A DNA stretch of 64,000 bases from Sisyra terminalis (lineage: Eukaryota; Arthropoda; Insecta; Neuroptera; Sisyridae), in the NCBI GenBank assembly GCA_958496175.1, contig OY292280.1, positions 19,096,001 through 19,160,000 of the forward strand. Direction: 5' to 3'. Under the pieces are notes generated by a model, which worked only from the letters and a program-made list of their open reading frames with translations, was not told where the DNA came from and ran no database searches. The translations under genes and the position numbers were made by a program. The stretch's first letter is position 1. Every line of letters begins with the position of its first letter. This document shows positions 11,603 to 25,035 of this stretch, piece after piece.

Positions 11603-14323
11603 TTGCGGTTATTTTTGCGGATATCATTGCGGTTATTTTTGCGGATATCATTGCGGTTAATTTGCGGGGATATTTGAGGTTATTTTTGCGGATATTATTG
11701 CGGTTATTTTTGCGGATATTATTGCGGTTATTTTTGCGGATATCATTGCGGTTATTTTGCGGTGATATTTGCGGTTATTTTTGCGTATATCATTGCGGTT
11801 ATTTTGCGGTGATATTTGCGGTTATTATTGCGGATATCATTGCGGTTATTTTGCGGTGATATTTGCGGTTATTTTTGCGGATATCATTGCGGTTATTTTG
11901 CGGTAATATTTGTGGTTATTTTTGCGGATATTATTGCGGTTATTTTTGCGGATATTATTGCGGTTATTTTTGCGGATATCATTGCGGTTATTTTTGCGGA
12001 TATTATTGCGGTTATTTTTGCGGATATCATTGCGGTTATTTTGCGGTGATATTTGCGGTCATTTTTGCGGATATCATTGCGGTTATTTTGCGGTAATATT
12101 TGCGGTTATTTTTGCGGATATTATTGCGGTTATTTTGCTGTAATATTTGCGGTTAATTTTGCGGATATCATTGCGGTTATTTTTGCGGATATTATTGCGG
12201 TTATTTTTGCGGATATTATTGCGGTTATTTTTGCGGATATCATTGCGGTTATTTGGCGGTAACAATTGCGGTTATTTTTGCGGATATTATTGCGGTTATT
12301 TTTGCGGATATCATTGCGGTGATATTTGCGGTTATTTTTGCGGATATCATTGCGGTTATTTTGCGGTGATATTTGCGGTTATTTTTGCGGATATCATTGC
12401 GGTTATTTTGCGGTAATATTTGCGGTTATTTTTGCGGATATTATTGCGGTTATTTTTGCGGATATCATTGCGGTTATTTTGCGGTGATATTTGCGGTTAT
12501 TTTTGCGGATATCATTGCGGTTATTTTGCGGTAATATTTGCGGTTATTTTTGCGGGTATTATTGCGGTTATTTTTGCGGATATCATTGCGGTTATTTTTG
12601 CGGATATTATTGCGGTTATTTTTGCGGATATCATTGCGGTTATTTTTGCGGATATCATTGCGGTTATTTAGCGGTGATATTTGCGGTTATTTTTGCGGAT
12701 ATTATTGCGGTTATTTTTGCGGATATTATTGCGGTTATTTTTGCGGATATCATTGCGGTTATTTTGCGGTAACATTTGCGGTTATTTTTGCGGATATTAT
12801 TGCGGTTATTTTTGCGGATATCATTGCGGTTATTTTGCGGTGATATTTGCGGTTATTTTTGCGGATATCATTGCGGTTATTTTGCGGTGATATTTGCGGT
12901 TATTTTTGCGGATATCATTGCGGTTATTTTGCGGTGATATTTGCGGTTATTTTTGCGGATATCATTGCGGTTATTTAGCGGTAATATTTGCGGATATTTT
13001 TGCGGATATTATTGCGGTTATTTTGCTGTAATATTTGCGGTTAATTTTGCGGATATCATTGCGGTTATTTTTGCGGATATTATTGCGGTTATTTTTGCGG
13101 ATATCATTGCGGTTATTTTGCGGTGATATTTGCGGTTATTTTTGCGGATATCATTGCGGTTATTTTTGCGGATATTATTGCGGTTATTTTTGCGGTTATT
13201 TTTGCGGATATCATTGCGGTTATTTTGCGGTAACATTTGCGGTTATTTTTGCGGATATTATTGCGGTTATTTTTGCGGATATCATTGCGGTTATTTTGCG
13301 GTGATATTTGAGGTTATTTTTGCGGATATCATTGCGGTTATTTTTGCGGATATCATTGCGGTTATTTTGCGGTAACATTAGCGGTTATTTTTGCGGATAT
13401 TATTGCGGTTATTTTTGCGGATATCATTGCGGTTATTTTGCTGTAATATTTGCGGTTAATTTTGCGGATATTATTGCGGTTATTTTTGCGGATATCATTG
13501 CGGTTATTTTGCGGTGATATTTGCGTTTATTTTTGCGGATATCATTGCGGTTATTTTGCTGTAATATTTGCGGTTATTTTTGCGGATATCATTGCGGTTA
13601 TTTTGCGGTAATATTTGCGGTTATTTTTGCGGATATTATTGCGGTTATTTCTGCGGATATCATTGCGGTTATTTTGCGGTGATATTTGCGGTTATTTTTG
13701 CGGATATTATTGCGGTTATTTTTGCGGATATTATTGCGGTTATTTTTGCGGATATCATTGTGGTTATTTTGCGGTAACATTTGCGGTTATTTTTGCGGAT
13801 ATTATTGCGGTTATTTCTGCGGATATCATTGCGGTTATTTTGCGGTGATATTTGCGTTTATTTTTGCGGATATCATTGCGGTTATTTTGCTGTAATATTT
13901 GCGGTTATTTTTGCGGATATCATTGCGGTTATTTTGCGGTAATATTTGCGGTTATTTTTGCGGATATTATTGCGGTTATTTTTGCGGATATTATTGCGGT
14001 TATTTTTGCGGATATTATTGCGGTTATTTTTGCGGATATCATTGCGGTTATTTTGCGGTAACATTAGCGGTTATTTTTGCGGATATTATTGCGGTTATTT
14101 TTGCGGATATCATTGCGGTTATTTTGCTGTAATATTTGCGGTTAATTTTGCGGATATTATTGCGGTTATTTTTGCGGATATCATTGCGGTTATTTTTGCG
14201 GATATCATTGCGGTTATTTTGCGGTGATATTTGCGGTTATTTTTTCGGATATTATTGCGGTTATTTTTGCGGATATCATTGCGGTTATTTTGCTGTTATA
14301 TTTGCGGTTAATTTTGCGGATAT
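11603..14323 (+). repeat. HOR block L-III, copy 1 (2,721 bp)
   Basis: Direct repeat of 14634-17354, offset 3031 bp. I saw three substitutions between the copies: T11913/C14944, G13325/T16356 and T13719/C16750, giving roughly 99.9 per cent identity by eye. Shared markers are TATTTGGCGGTAACAATTGCGG near 12253, TTATTTTTGCGGGTATT near 12550 and several TTATTTCTGCGG near 13648 and 13815. The TAACAATTGCGG marker is also present near 3457. Confidence 0.88.
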
Positions 14324-14633
14324 CATTGCGGTTATTTTTGCGGATATTATTGCAGTTATTTTTGCGGATATCATTGCGGTTATTTTTGCGGATATCATTG
14401 CGGTTAATTTGCGGGGATATTTAAGGTTATTTTTGCGGATATTATTGCGGTTATTTTTGCGGATATTATTGCGGTTATTTTTGCGGATATCATTGCGGTT
14501 ATTTTGCGGTGATATTTGCGGTTATTTTTGCGTATATCATTGCGGTTATTTTGCGGTGATATTTGCGGTTATTATTGCGGATATCATTGCGGTTATTTTG
14601 CGGTGATATTTGCGGTTATTTTTGCGGATATCA
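14324..14633 (+). repeat. Linker between L-III copies
   Basis: A 310-bp stretch of normal units. It carries TTGCAGTTATT (near 14352), GGGGATATTTAAGG (near 14415) and TTTTTGCGTATATC (near 14528). GGGGATATTTAAGG is a variant of the more common GGGGATATTTGAGG. There is no gene or non-satellite insertion. Confidence 0.8.
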
Positions 14634-17354
14634 TTGCGGTTATTTTTGCGGATATCATTGCGGTTATTTTTGCGGATATCATTGCGGTTAATTTGCGGGG
14701 ATATTTGAGGTTATTTTTGCGGATATTATTGCGGTTATTTTTGCGGATATTATTGCGGTTATTTTTGCGGATATCATTGCGGTTATTTTGCGGTGATATT
14801 TGCGGTTATTTTTGCGTATATCATTGCGGTTATTTTGCGGTGATATTTGCGGTTATTATTGCGGATATCATTGCGGTTATTTTGCGGTGATATTTGCGGT
14901 TATTTTTGCGGATATCATTGCGGTTATTTTGCGGTAATATTTGCGGTTATTTTTGCGGATATTATTGCGGTTATTTTTGCGGATATTATTGCGGTTATTT
15001 TTGCGGATATCATTGCGGTTATTTTTGCGGATATTATTGCGGTTATTTTTGCGGATATCATTGCGGTTATTTTGCGGTGATATTTGCGGTCATTTTTGCG
15101 GATATCATTGCGGTTATTTTGCGGTAATATTTGCGGTTATTTTTGCGGATATTATTGCGGTTATTTTGCTGTAATATTTGCGGTTAATTTTGCGGATATC
15201 ATTGCGGTTATTTTTGCGGATATTATTGCGGTTATTTTTGCGGATATTATTGCGGTTATTTTTGCGGATATCATTGCGGTTATTTGGCGGTAACAATTGC
15301 GGTTATTTTTGCGGATATTATTGCGGTTATTTTTGCGGATATCATTGCGGTGATATTTGCGGTTATTTTTGCGGATATCATTGCGGTTATTTTGCGGTGA
15401 TATTTGCGGTTATTTTTGCGGATATCATTGCGGTTATTTTGCGGTAATATTTGCGGTTATTTTTGCGGATATTATTGCGGTTATTTTTGCGGATATCATT
15501 GCGGTTATTTTGCGGTGATATTTGCGGTTATTTTTGCGGATATCATTGCGGTTATTTTGCGGTAATATTTGCGGTTATTTTTGCGGGTATTATTGCGGTT
15601 ATTTTTGCGGATATCATTGCGGTTATTTTTGCGGATATTATTGCGGTTATTTTTGCGGATATCATTGCGGTTATTTTTGCGGATATCATTGCGGTTATTT
15701 AGCGGTGATATTTGCGGTTATTTTTGCGGATATTATTGCGGTTATTTTTGCGGATATTATTGCGGTTATTTTTGCGGATATCATTGCGGTTATTTTGCGG
15801 TAACATTTGCGGTTATTTTTGCGGATATTATTGCGGTTATTTTTGCGGATATCATTGCGGTTATTTTGCGGTGATATTTGCGGTTATTTTTGCGGATATC
15901 ATTGCGGTTATTTTGCGGTGATATTTGCGGTTATTTTTGCGGATATCATTGCGGTTATTTTGCGGTGATATTTGCGGTTATTTTTGCGGATATCATTGCG
16001 GTTATTTAGCGGTAATATTTGCGGATATTTTTGCGGATATTATTGCGGTTATTTTGCTGTAATATTTGCGGTTAATTTTGCGGATATCATTGCGGTTATT
16101 TTTGCGGATATTATTGCGGTTATTTTTGCGGATATCATTGCGGTTATTTTGCGGTGATATTTGCGGTTATTTTTGCGGATATCATTGCGGTTATTTTTGC
16201 GGATATTATTGCGGTTATTTTTGCGGTTATTTTTGCGGATATCATTGCGGTTATTTTGCGGTAACATTTGCGGTTATTTTTGCGGATATTATTGCGGTTA
16301 TTTTTGCGGATATCATTGCGGTTATTTTGCGGTGATATTTGAGGTTATTTTTGCGTATATCATTGCGGTTATTTTTGCGGATATCATTGCGGTTATTTTG
16401 CGGTAACATTAGCGGTTATTTTTGCGGATATTATTGCGGTTATTTTTGCGGATATCATTGCGGTTATTTTGCTGTAATATTTGCGGTTAATTTTGCGGAT
16501 ATTATTGCGGTTATTTTTGCGGATATCATTGCGGTTATTTTGCGGTGATATTTGCGTTTATTTTTGCGGATATCATTGCGGTTATTTTGCTGTAATATTT
16601 GCGGTTATTTTTGCGGATATCATTGCGGTTATTTTGCGGTAATATTTGCGGTTATTTTTGCGGATATTATTGCGGTTATTTCTGCGGATATCATTGCGGT
16701 TATTTTGCGGTGATATTTGCGGTTATTTTTGCGGATATTATTGCGGTTACTTTTGCGGATATTATTGCGGTTATTTTTGCGGATATCATTGTGGTTATTT
16801 TGCGGTAACATTTGCGGTTATTTTTGCGGATATTATTGCGGTTATTTCTGCGGATATCATTGCGGTTATTTTGCGGTGATATTTGCGTTTATTTTTGCGG
16901 ATATCATTGCGGTTATTTTGCTGTAATATTTGCGGTTATTTTTGCGGATATCATTGCGGTTATTTTGCGGTAATATTTGCGGTTATTTTTGCGGATATTA
17001 TTGCGGTTATTTTTGCGGATATTATTGCGGTTATTTTTGCGGATATTATTGCGGTTATTTTTGCGGATATCATTGCGGTTATTTTGCGGTAACATTAGCG
17101 GTTATTTTTGCGGATATTATTGCGGTTATTTTTGCGGATATCATTGCGGTTATTTTGCTGTAATATTTGCGGTTAATTTTGCGGATATTATTGCGGTTAT
17201 TTTTGCGGATATCATTGCGGTTATTTTTGCGGATATCATTGCGGTTATTTTGCGGTGATATTTGCGGTTATTTTTTCGGATATTATTGCGGTTATTTTTG
17301 CGGATATCATTGCGGTTATTTTGCTGTTATATTTGCGGTTAATTTTGCGGATAT
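14634..17354 (+). repeat. HOR block L-III, copy 2 (2,721 bp)
   Basis: Near-identical partner of 11603-14323. The pair is almost in tandem, separated by 310 bp. The match ends at 17354, where copy 1 has a TCAT b-monomer and copy 2 has TTAT. The high identity points to a recent duplication or strong gene conversion. Confidence 0.88.
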
Positions 17355-19808
17355 TATTGCGGTTATTTTTGCGGATATCATTGCGGTTATTTTTGCGGAT
17401 ATCATTGCGGTTATTTTGCGGTGATATTTGCGGTTATTTTTGCGGATATTATTGCGGTTATTTTTGCGGATATCATTGCGTTTATTTTGCTGTAATGTTT
17501 GCGGTTAATTTTGCGGATATTATTGCGGTTATTTTTGCGGATATCATTGCGGTTATTTTTGCGGATATCATTGCGGTTATTTTGCGGTGATATTTGCGGT
17601 TGTTTTTGCTGATATCATTGCGGTTATTTTGCGGTAATATTTGCGGTTATTTTTGCGGGTATCATTGCGGTTATTTTTGCGGATATTATTGCGGTTATTT
17701 TTGCGGATAATATTGCGGTTATTTTTGCGGATAACATTGCGGTTATTTTGCGGTAACATTTGCGGTTATTTTTGCGGATATTATGGCGGTTATTTTAGCG
17801 GATATCATTGCGGATATTTTGCGGTAATATTTGCGGTTATTTTTGCGGATATTATTGCGGTTATTTTGCTGTAATATTTGCGGTTAATTTTGCGGATATC
17901 ATTGCGGTTATTTTTGCGGATATTATTGCGGTTATTTTTGCGGATATCATTGCGGTTATTTTGCGGTGATATTTGCGGTTATTTTTGCGGATATCATTGC
18001 GGTTATTTTTGCGGATATTATTGCGGTTATTTTTGCGGATATTTTTGCGGTTATTTTTGCGGATATCATTGCGGTTATTTTGCGGTAACATTTGCGGTTA
18101 TTTTTGCGGATATTATTGCGGTTATTTTTGCGGATATCAATGCGGTTATTTTGCGGTAATATTTGCGGTTTTTTTTGCGGATATTATTGCGGTTATTTTT
18201 GCGGGTATTATTGCGGTTATTTTTGCGGATATCATGGCGGTTATTTTTGCGGATATTATTGCGGTTATTTTTGCGGATATCATTGCGGTTATTTTTGCGG
18301 ATATCAATGCGGTTATTTTGCGGTGATATTTGCGGTTATTTTTGCGGATATTATTGCGGTTATTTTTGCGGATATTATTGCGGTTATTTTTGCGGATATC
18401 ATTGCGGTTATTTTGCGGTAACATTTGCGGTTATTTTTGCGGATATTATTGCGGTTATTTCTGCGGATATCATTGCGGTTATTTTGCGGTGATATTTGCG
18501 GTTATTTTTGCGGATATCATTGCGGTTATTTTTGCGGATATCATTGCGGTTATTTTGCTGTAATATTTGCGGTTATTTTTGCGGATATCATTGCGGTTAT
18601 TTTGCGGTAATATTTGCGGTTATTTTTGCGGATATTATTGCGGTTATTTTTGCGGATATTAATGCGGTTATTTTTGCGGATATTATTGCGGTTATTTTTG
18701 CGGATATCATTGCGGTTATTTTGCGGTAACATTTGCGGTTATTTTTGCGGATATTATTGCGGTTATTTTTGCGGATATCATTGCGGTTATTTTGCTGTAA
18801 TATTTGCGGTTATTTTTGCGGATATCATTGCGGTTATTTTGCGGTAATATTTGCGGTTATTTTTGCGGATATCATTGCGGTTATTTTGTGGTGATATTTG
18901 AGGTTATTTTTGCGGATATCATTGCGGTTATTTTGCGGTGATATTAGCGGTTATTTTTGCGGATATCATTGCGGTTATTTTGCTGTAATATTTGCGGTTA
19001 ATTTTGCGGATATTATTGCGGTTATTTTTGCGGATATCATTGCGGTTATTTTTGCGGATATCATTGCGGTTATTGAGCTGTAATATTTGCGGTTATTTTT
19101 GCGGATATTATTGCGGTTATTTTTGCGGATATCATTGCGGTTATTTTGCGGTGATATTTGCGGTTATTTTTGCGGATATCATTGCGGTTATTTTGCGGTG
19201 ATATTTGCGGTTACTTTTGCGGATATCATTGCGGTTATTTTGCTGTAATATTTGCGGTTAATTTTGCGGATATCATTGCGGTTATTTTTGCGGATATTAT
19301 TGCGGTTATTTTTGCGGATATTATAGCGGTTATTTTTGCGGATATTATTGCGGTTATTTTTGCGGATATTATTGCGGTTATTTTGCGGTAACATTTGCGG
19401 TTATTTTTGCGGATATTATTGCGGTTATTTTTGCGGATATTATTGCGGTTATTTTTGCGGATATCATTGCGGTTATTTTGCGGTAATATTTGCGGTTATT
19501 TTTGCGGATATTATTGCGGTTATTTTTGCGGATATCATTGCGGTTAATTGGCTGTAATATTAACGGTTAATTTTGCGGATATCATTGCGGTTATTTTGCG
19601 GTAATATTTGCGGTTATTTTTGCGGGTATTATTGCGGTTATTTTGGCGGATATCATGGCGGTTATTTTTGCGGATATCATTGCGGTTAATTGGCTGTAAT
19701 ATTAACGGTTAATTTTGCGGATATCATTGCGGTTATTTTGCGGTAATATTTGCGGTTATTTTTGCGGGTATTATTGCGGTTATTTTGGCGGATATCATGG
19801 CGGTTATT
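17355..19808 (+). repeat. Irregular, variant-rich left-arm array
   Basis: There is no long HOR partner here. Notable variants are GCGGTTTTTTTTGCGG near 18167, TTTTTGCTGATATC near 17605, TTATTGAGCTGTAAT near 19072 and TTAATTGGCTGTAATATTAACGG near 19545 and again near 19687. The last pair marks a direct 142-bp duplication (2 x 71 bp) starting about 19541 and 19683. A fifth, more diverged relative of the 303-bp module (GGATAATATT and GGATAACATT markers) sits near 17525-17800. Confidence 0.75.
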
Positions 19809-20287
19809 TTTGCGGATATTATTGCGGTTATTTTTGCGGATATCATTGCGGTTATTTTTGCGGATATCATTGCGGTTATTTTGCGGTGATATTTGCGGTT
19901 ATTTTTGCGGATAATATTGCGGTTATTTTTGCGGATATTATGTCGGTTATTTTTGCGGATATCATTGCGGTTATTTTGCGGTAACATTTGCGGTTATTTT
20001 TGCGGATATTATTGCGGTTATTTCTGCGGATATCATTGCGGTTATTTTGCGGTGATATTTGCGGTTATTTTTGCGGATATCATTGCGGTTATTTTTGCGG
20101 ATATCATTGCGGTTATTTTGCTGTAATATTTGCTGTTATTTTTGCGGATATCATTGCGGTTATTTTGCGGTAATATTTGCGGTTATTTTTGCGGATATAA
20201 TTGCGGTTATTTTTGCGGATATTATTGCGGTTATTTTTGCGGATATTATTGCGGTTATTTTTGCGGATATCATTGCGGTTATTTTGC
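19809..20287 (+). repeat. Module J, copy 1 (479 bp)
   Basis: The module contains GGATAATATTGCGG, TTATTTCTGCGG, TATTTGCTGTTATTT and GGATATAATTGCGG in the same order in four places: 19809-20287, 20935-21413, 22926-23404 and 25036-25464. This copy has a private TTATGTCGG near 19939. Spacings between successive copies are 1126, 1991 and 2110 bp. It matters because its fourth copy is the one cut by the inversion junction. Confidence 0.8.
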
Positions 20288-20934
20288 TGTAATATTTGCT
20301 GTTATTTTTGCGGATATCATTGCGGTTATTTTGCGGTAATATTTGCGGTTATTTTTGCGGATATAATTGCGGTTATTTTTGCGGATATTATTGCGGTTAT
20401 TTTTGCGGATATTATTGCGGATATTTTTGCGGATATCATTGCGGTTATTTTGCGGTAACATTTGCGGTTATTTTTGCGGATAATATTGCGGTTATTTTTG
20501 CGGATATCATTGCGGTTATTTTGCTGTAATATTTGCGGTTAATTTTGCGGATATTATTGCGGTTATTTTTGCGGATATCATTGCGGTTATTTTTGCGGAT
20601 ATCATTGCGGTTATTTTGCGGTGATATTTGCGGTTATTTTTGCGGATATTATTGCGGTTATTTTTGCGGATATCATTGCGGTTATTTTGCTGTTATATTT
20701 GCGGTTAATTTTGCGGATATTATTGCGGTTATTTTTGCGGATATCATTGCGGTTATTTTTGCGGATATCATTGCGGTTATTTTGCGGTGATATTTGCGGT
20801 TATTTTTGCGGATATTATTGCGGTTATTTTTGCGGATATCATTGCGTTTATTTTGCTGTAATGTTTGCGGTTAATTTTGCGGATATTATTGCGGTTATTT
20901 TTGCGGATATCATTGCGGTTATTTTGCTGTTATA

Positions 20935-21413
20935 TTTGCGGATATTATTGCGGTTATTTTTGCGGATATCATTGCGGTTATTTTTGCGGATATCATTGCG
21001 GTTATTTTGCGGTGATATTTGCGGTTATTTTTGCGGATAATATTGCGGTTATTTTTGCGGATATTATTGCGGTTATTTTTGCGGATATCATTGCGGTTAT
21101 TTTGCGGTAACATTTGCGGTTATTTTTGCGGATATTATTGCGGTTATTTCTGCGGATATCATTGCGGTTATTTTGCGGTGATATTTGCGGTTATTTTTGC
21201 GGGTATCATTGCGGTTATTTTTGCGGATATCATTGCGGTTATTTTGCTGTAATATTTGCTGTTATTTTTGCGGATATCATTGCGGTTATTTTGCGGTAAT
21301 ATTTGCGGTTATTTTTGCGGATATAATTGCGGTTATTTTTGCGGATATTATTGCGGTTATTTTTGCGGATATTATTGCGGTTATTTTTGCGGATATCATT
21401 GCGGTTATTTTGC
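20935..21413 (+). repeat. Module J, copy 2
   Basis: Second full-length copy of the 479-bp module, with a private TTTTTGCGGGTATCATT near 21197. At its end (21414) it continues CGGTAACATT, where copy 1 continues CTGTAATATT. Confidence 0.78.
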
Positions 21414-21729
21414 GGTAACATTTGCGGTTATTTTTGCGGATAATATTGCGGTTATTTTTGCGGATATCATTGCGGTTATTTTGCTGTAATATTTGCGGTT
21501 AATTTTGCGGATATTATTGCGGTTATTTTTGCGGATATCATTGCGGTTATTTTTGCGGATATCATTGCGGTTATTTTGCGGTGATATTTGCGGTTATTTT
21601 TGCGGATATTATTGCGGTTATTTTTGCGGATATCATTGCGGTTATTTTTGCGGATATCATTGCGGTTATTTTGCGGTGATATTTGCGGTTGTTTTTGCGG
21701 ATATCATTGCGGTTATTTTGCGGTAATAT

Positions 21730-22825
21730 TTGCGGTTATTTTTGCGGATATTATTGCGGTTATTTTTGCGGATATCATTGCGAATATTTTGCGGTGATAT
21801 TTGCGGTTATTTTTGCGGATATCATTGCGGTTATTTTTGCGGATATCATTGCGGTTATTTTTGCGGATATCATTGCGGTTATTTTGCGGTGATATTTGCG
21901 GTTGTTTTTGCGGATATCATTGCGGTTATTTTGCGGTAATATTTGCGGTTATTTTTGCGGGTATCATTGCGGTTATTTTTGCGGATATTATTGCGGTTAT
22001 TTTTGCGGATAATATTGCGGTTATTTTTGCGGATAACATTGCGGTTATTTTGCGGTAACATTTGCGGTTATTTTTGCGGATATTATTGCGGTTATTTTTG
22101 CGGATATCATTGCGGTTATTTTGCGGTGATATTTGCGGTTATTTTTGCGGATATTATTGCGGTTATTTTTGCGGATATCATTGCGGTTATTTTTGCGGAT
22201 ATCATTGCGGTTATTTTGCGGTGATATTTGCGGTTATTTTTGCGGATATTATTGCGTTTATTTTTGCGGATATCATTGCGTTTATTTTGCTGTAATGTTT
22301 GCGGTTAATTTTGCGGATATTATTGCGGTTATTTTTGCGGATATCATTGCGGTTATTTTTGCGGATATCATTGCGGTTATTTTGCGGTGATATTTGCGGT
22401 TGTTTTTGCGGATATCATTGCGGTTATTTTGCGGTAATATTTGCGGTTATTTTTGCGGGTATCATTGCGGTTATTTTTGCGGATATTATTGCGGTTATTT
22501 TTGCGGATAATATTGCGGTTATTTTTGCGGATAACATTGCGGTTATTTTGCGGTAACATTTGCGGTTATTTTTGCGGATATTATTGCGGTTATTTTTGCG
22601 GATATCATTGCGGTTATTTTGCGGTAATATTTGCGGTTATTTTTGCGGATATCATTGCGGTTATTTTGCTGTAATATTTGCGGTTAATTTTGCGGATATT
22701 ATTGCGGTTATTTTTGCGGATATCATTGCGGTTATTTTTGCGGATATCATTGCGGTTATTTTGCGGTGATATTTGCGGTTATTTTTGCGGATATTATTGC
22801 GGTTATTTTTGCGGATATCATTGCG
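21730..22825 (+). repeat. HOR block L-IV, copy 1 (about 1.1 kb)
   Basis: Repeats at about 23674-24769, offset 1944 bp. It contains two direct copies of a 303-bp module (21825-22127 and 22323-22625, spacing 498 bp). The module is marked by TTGTTTTTGCGG, GGGTATCATT, GGATAATATT and GGATAACATT. Differences from the second block include T near 22094 against A near 24033 (TTTTAGCGG). The block diverges at 22826, where TTGCGTTTATT replaces TTGCGGTTATT. Confidence 0.78.
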
Positions 22826-22925
22826 TTTATTTTGCTGTAATGTTTGCGGTTAATTTTGCGGATATTATTGCGGTTATTTTTGCGGATATCATTGCGGTTA
22901 TTTTGCTGTTATATTTGCGGTTAAT

Positions 22926-23404
22926 TTTGCGGATATTATTGCGGTTATTTTTGCGGATATCATTGCGGTTATTTTTGCGGATATCATTGCGGTTATTTTG
23001 CGGTGATATTTGCGGTTATTTTTGCGGATAATATTGCGGTTATTTTTGCGGATATTATTGCGGTTATTTTTGCGGATATCATTGCGGTTATTTTGCGGTA
23101 ACATTTGCGGTTATTTTTGCGGATATTATTGCGGTTATTTCTGCGGATATCATTGCGGTTATTTTGCGGTGATATTTGCGGTTATTTTTGCGGATATCAT
23201 TGCGGTTATTTTTGCGGATATCATTGCGGTTATTTTGCTGTAATATTTGCTGTTATTTTTGCGGATATCATTGCGGTTATTTTGCGGTAATATTTGCGGT
23301 TATTTTTGCGGATATAATTGCGGTTATTTTTGCGGATATTATTGCGGTTATTTTTGCGGATATTATTGCGGTTATTATTGCGGATATCATTGCGGTTATT
23401 TTGC
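22926..23404 (+). repeat. Module J, copy 3
   Basis: Third copy of the 479-bp module, with a private TTATTATTGCGG near 23373. It aligns base for base with the sequence ending at the inversion: 23354 corresponds to 25464, the last left-arm base before the switch. Confidence 0.78.
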
Positions 23405-23673
23405 GGTAACATTTGCGGTTATTTTTGCGGATAATATTGCGGTTATTTTTGCGGATATCATTGCGGTTATTTTGCTGTAATATTTGCGGTTAATTTTGCG
23501 GATATTATTGCGGTTATTTTTGCGGATATCATTGCGGTTATTTTTGCGGATATCATAGCGGTTATTTTGCGGTGATATTTGCGGTTATTTTTGCGGATAT
23601 TATTGCGGTTATTTTTGCGGATATCATTGCGGTTATTTTTGCGGATATCATTGCGGTTATTTTGCGGTAACAT

Positions 23674-24769
23674 TTGCGGTTATTTTTGCGGATATTATTG
23701 CTGTTATTTTTGCGGATATCATTGCGAATATTTTGCGGTGATATTTGCGGTTATTTTTGCGGATATCATTGCGGTTATTTTTGCGGATATCATTGCGGTT
23801 ATTTTTGCGGATATCATTGCGGTTATTTTGCGGTGATATTTGCGGTTGTTTTTGCGGATATCATTGCGGTTATTTTGCGGTAATATTTGCGGTTATTTTT
23901 GCGGGTATCATTGCGGTTATTTTTGCGGATATTATTGCGGTTATTTTTGCGGATAATATTGCGGTTATTTTTGCGGATAACATTGCGGTTATTTTGCGGT
24001 AACATTTGCGGTTATTTTTGCGGATATTATTGCGGTTATTTTAGCGGATATCATTGCGGTTATTTTGCGGTGATATTTGCGGTTATTTTTGCGGATATTA
24101 TTGCGGTTATTTTTGCGGATATCATTGCGGTTATTTTTGCGGATATCATTGCGGTTATTTTGCGGTGATATTTGCGGTTATTTTTGCGGATATTATTGCG
24201 TTTATTTTTGCGGATATCATTGCGTTTATTTTGCTGTAATGTTTGCGGTTAATTTTGCGGATATTATTGCGGTTATTTTTGCGGATATCATTGCGGTTAT
24301 TTTTGCGGATATCATTGCGGTTATTTTGCGGTGATATTTGCGGTTGTTTTTGCGGATATCATTGCGGTTATTTTGCGGTAATATTTGCGGATATTTTTGC
24401 GGGTATCATTGCGGTTATTTTTGCGGATATTATTGCGGTTATTTTTGCGGATAATATTGCGGTTATTTTTGCGGATAACATTGCGGTTATTTTGCGGTAA
24501 CATTTGCGGTTATTTTTGCGGATATTATTGCGGTTATTTTTGCGGATATCATTGCGGTTATTTTGCGGTAATATTTGCGGTTATTTTTGCGGATATCATT
24601 GCGGTTATTTTGCTGTAATATTTGCGGTTAATTTTGCGGATATTATTGCGGTTATTTTTGCGGATATCATTGCGGTTATTTTTGCGGATATCATTGCGGT
24701 TATTTTGCGGTGATATTTGCGGTTATTTTTGCGGATATTATTGCGGTTATTTTTGCGGATATCATTGCG
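23674..24769 (+). repeat. HOR block L-IV, copy 2 (about 1.1 kb)
   Basis: Partner of 21730-22825, carrying two more copies of the 303-bp module (about 23769-24071 and 24267-24569). Private changes are TTGCTGTTATT near 23698, TTTTAGCGG near 24033 and ATTTGCGGATATTTTTGCGGG near 24385. Confidence 0.78.
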
Positions 24770-25035
24770 GTTATTTTGCTGTTATATTTGCGGTTAATTT
24801 TGCGGATATTATTGCGGTTATTTTTGCGGATATCATTGCGGTTATTTTTGCGGATATCATTGCGGTTATTTTGCGGTGATATTTGCGGTTATTTTTGCGG
24901 ATATTATTGCGGTTATTTTTGCGGATATCATTGCGTTTATTTTGCTGTAATGTTTGCGGTTAATTTTGCGGATATTATTGCGGTTATTTTTGCGGATATC
25001 ATTGCGGTTATTTTGCTGTTATATTTGCGGTTAAT

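Noticed and set aside
18167..18185. T-run expansion (TTTTTTTT before GCGG) as an insertion
   Set aside because: It fits a single G-to-T or short T change within one a-monomer pair; the unit length is unchanged and the flanks are normal satellite.
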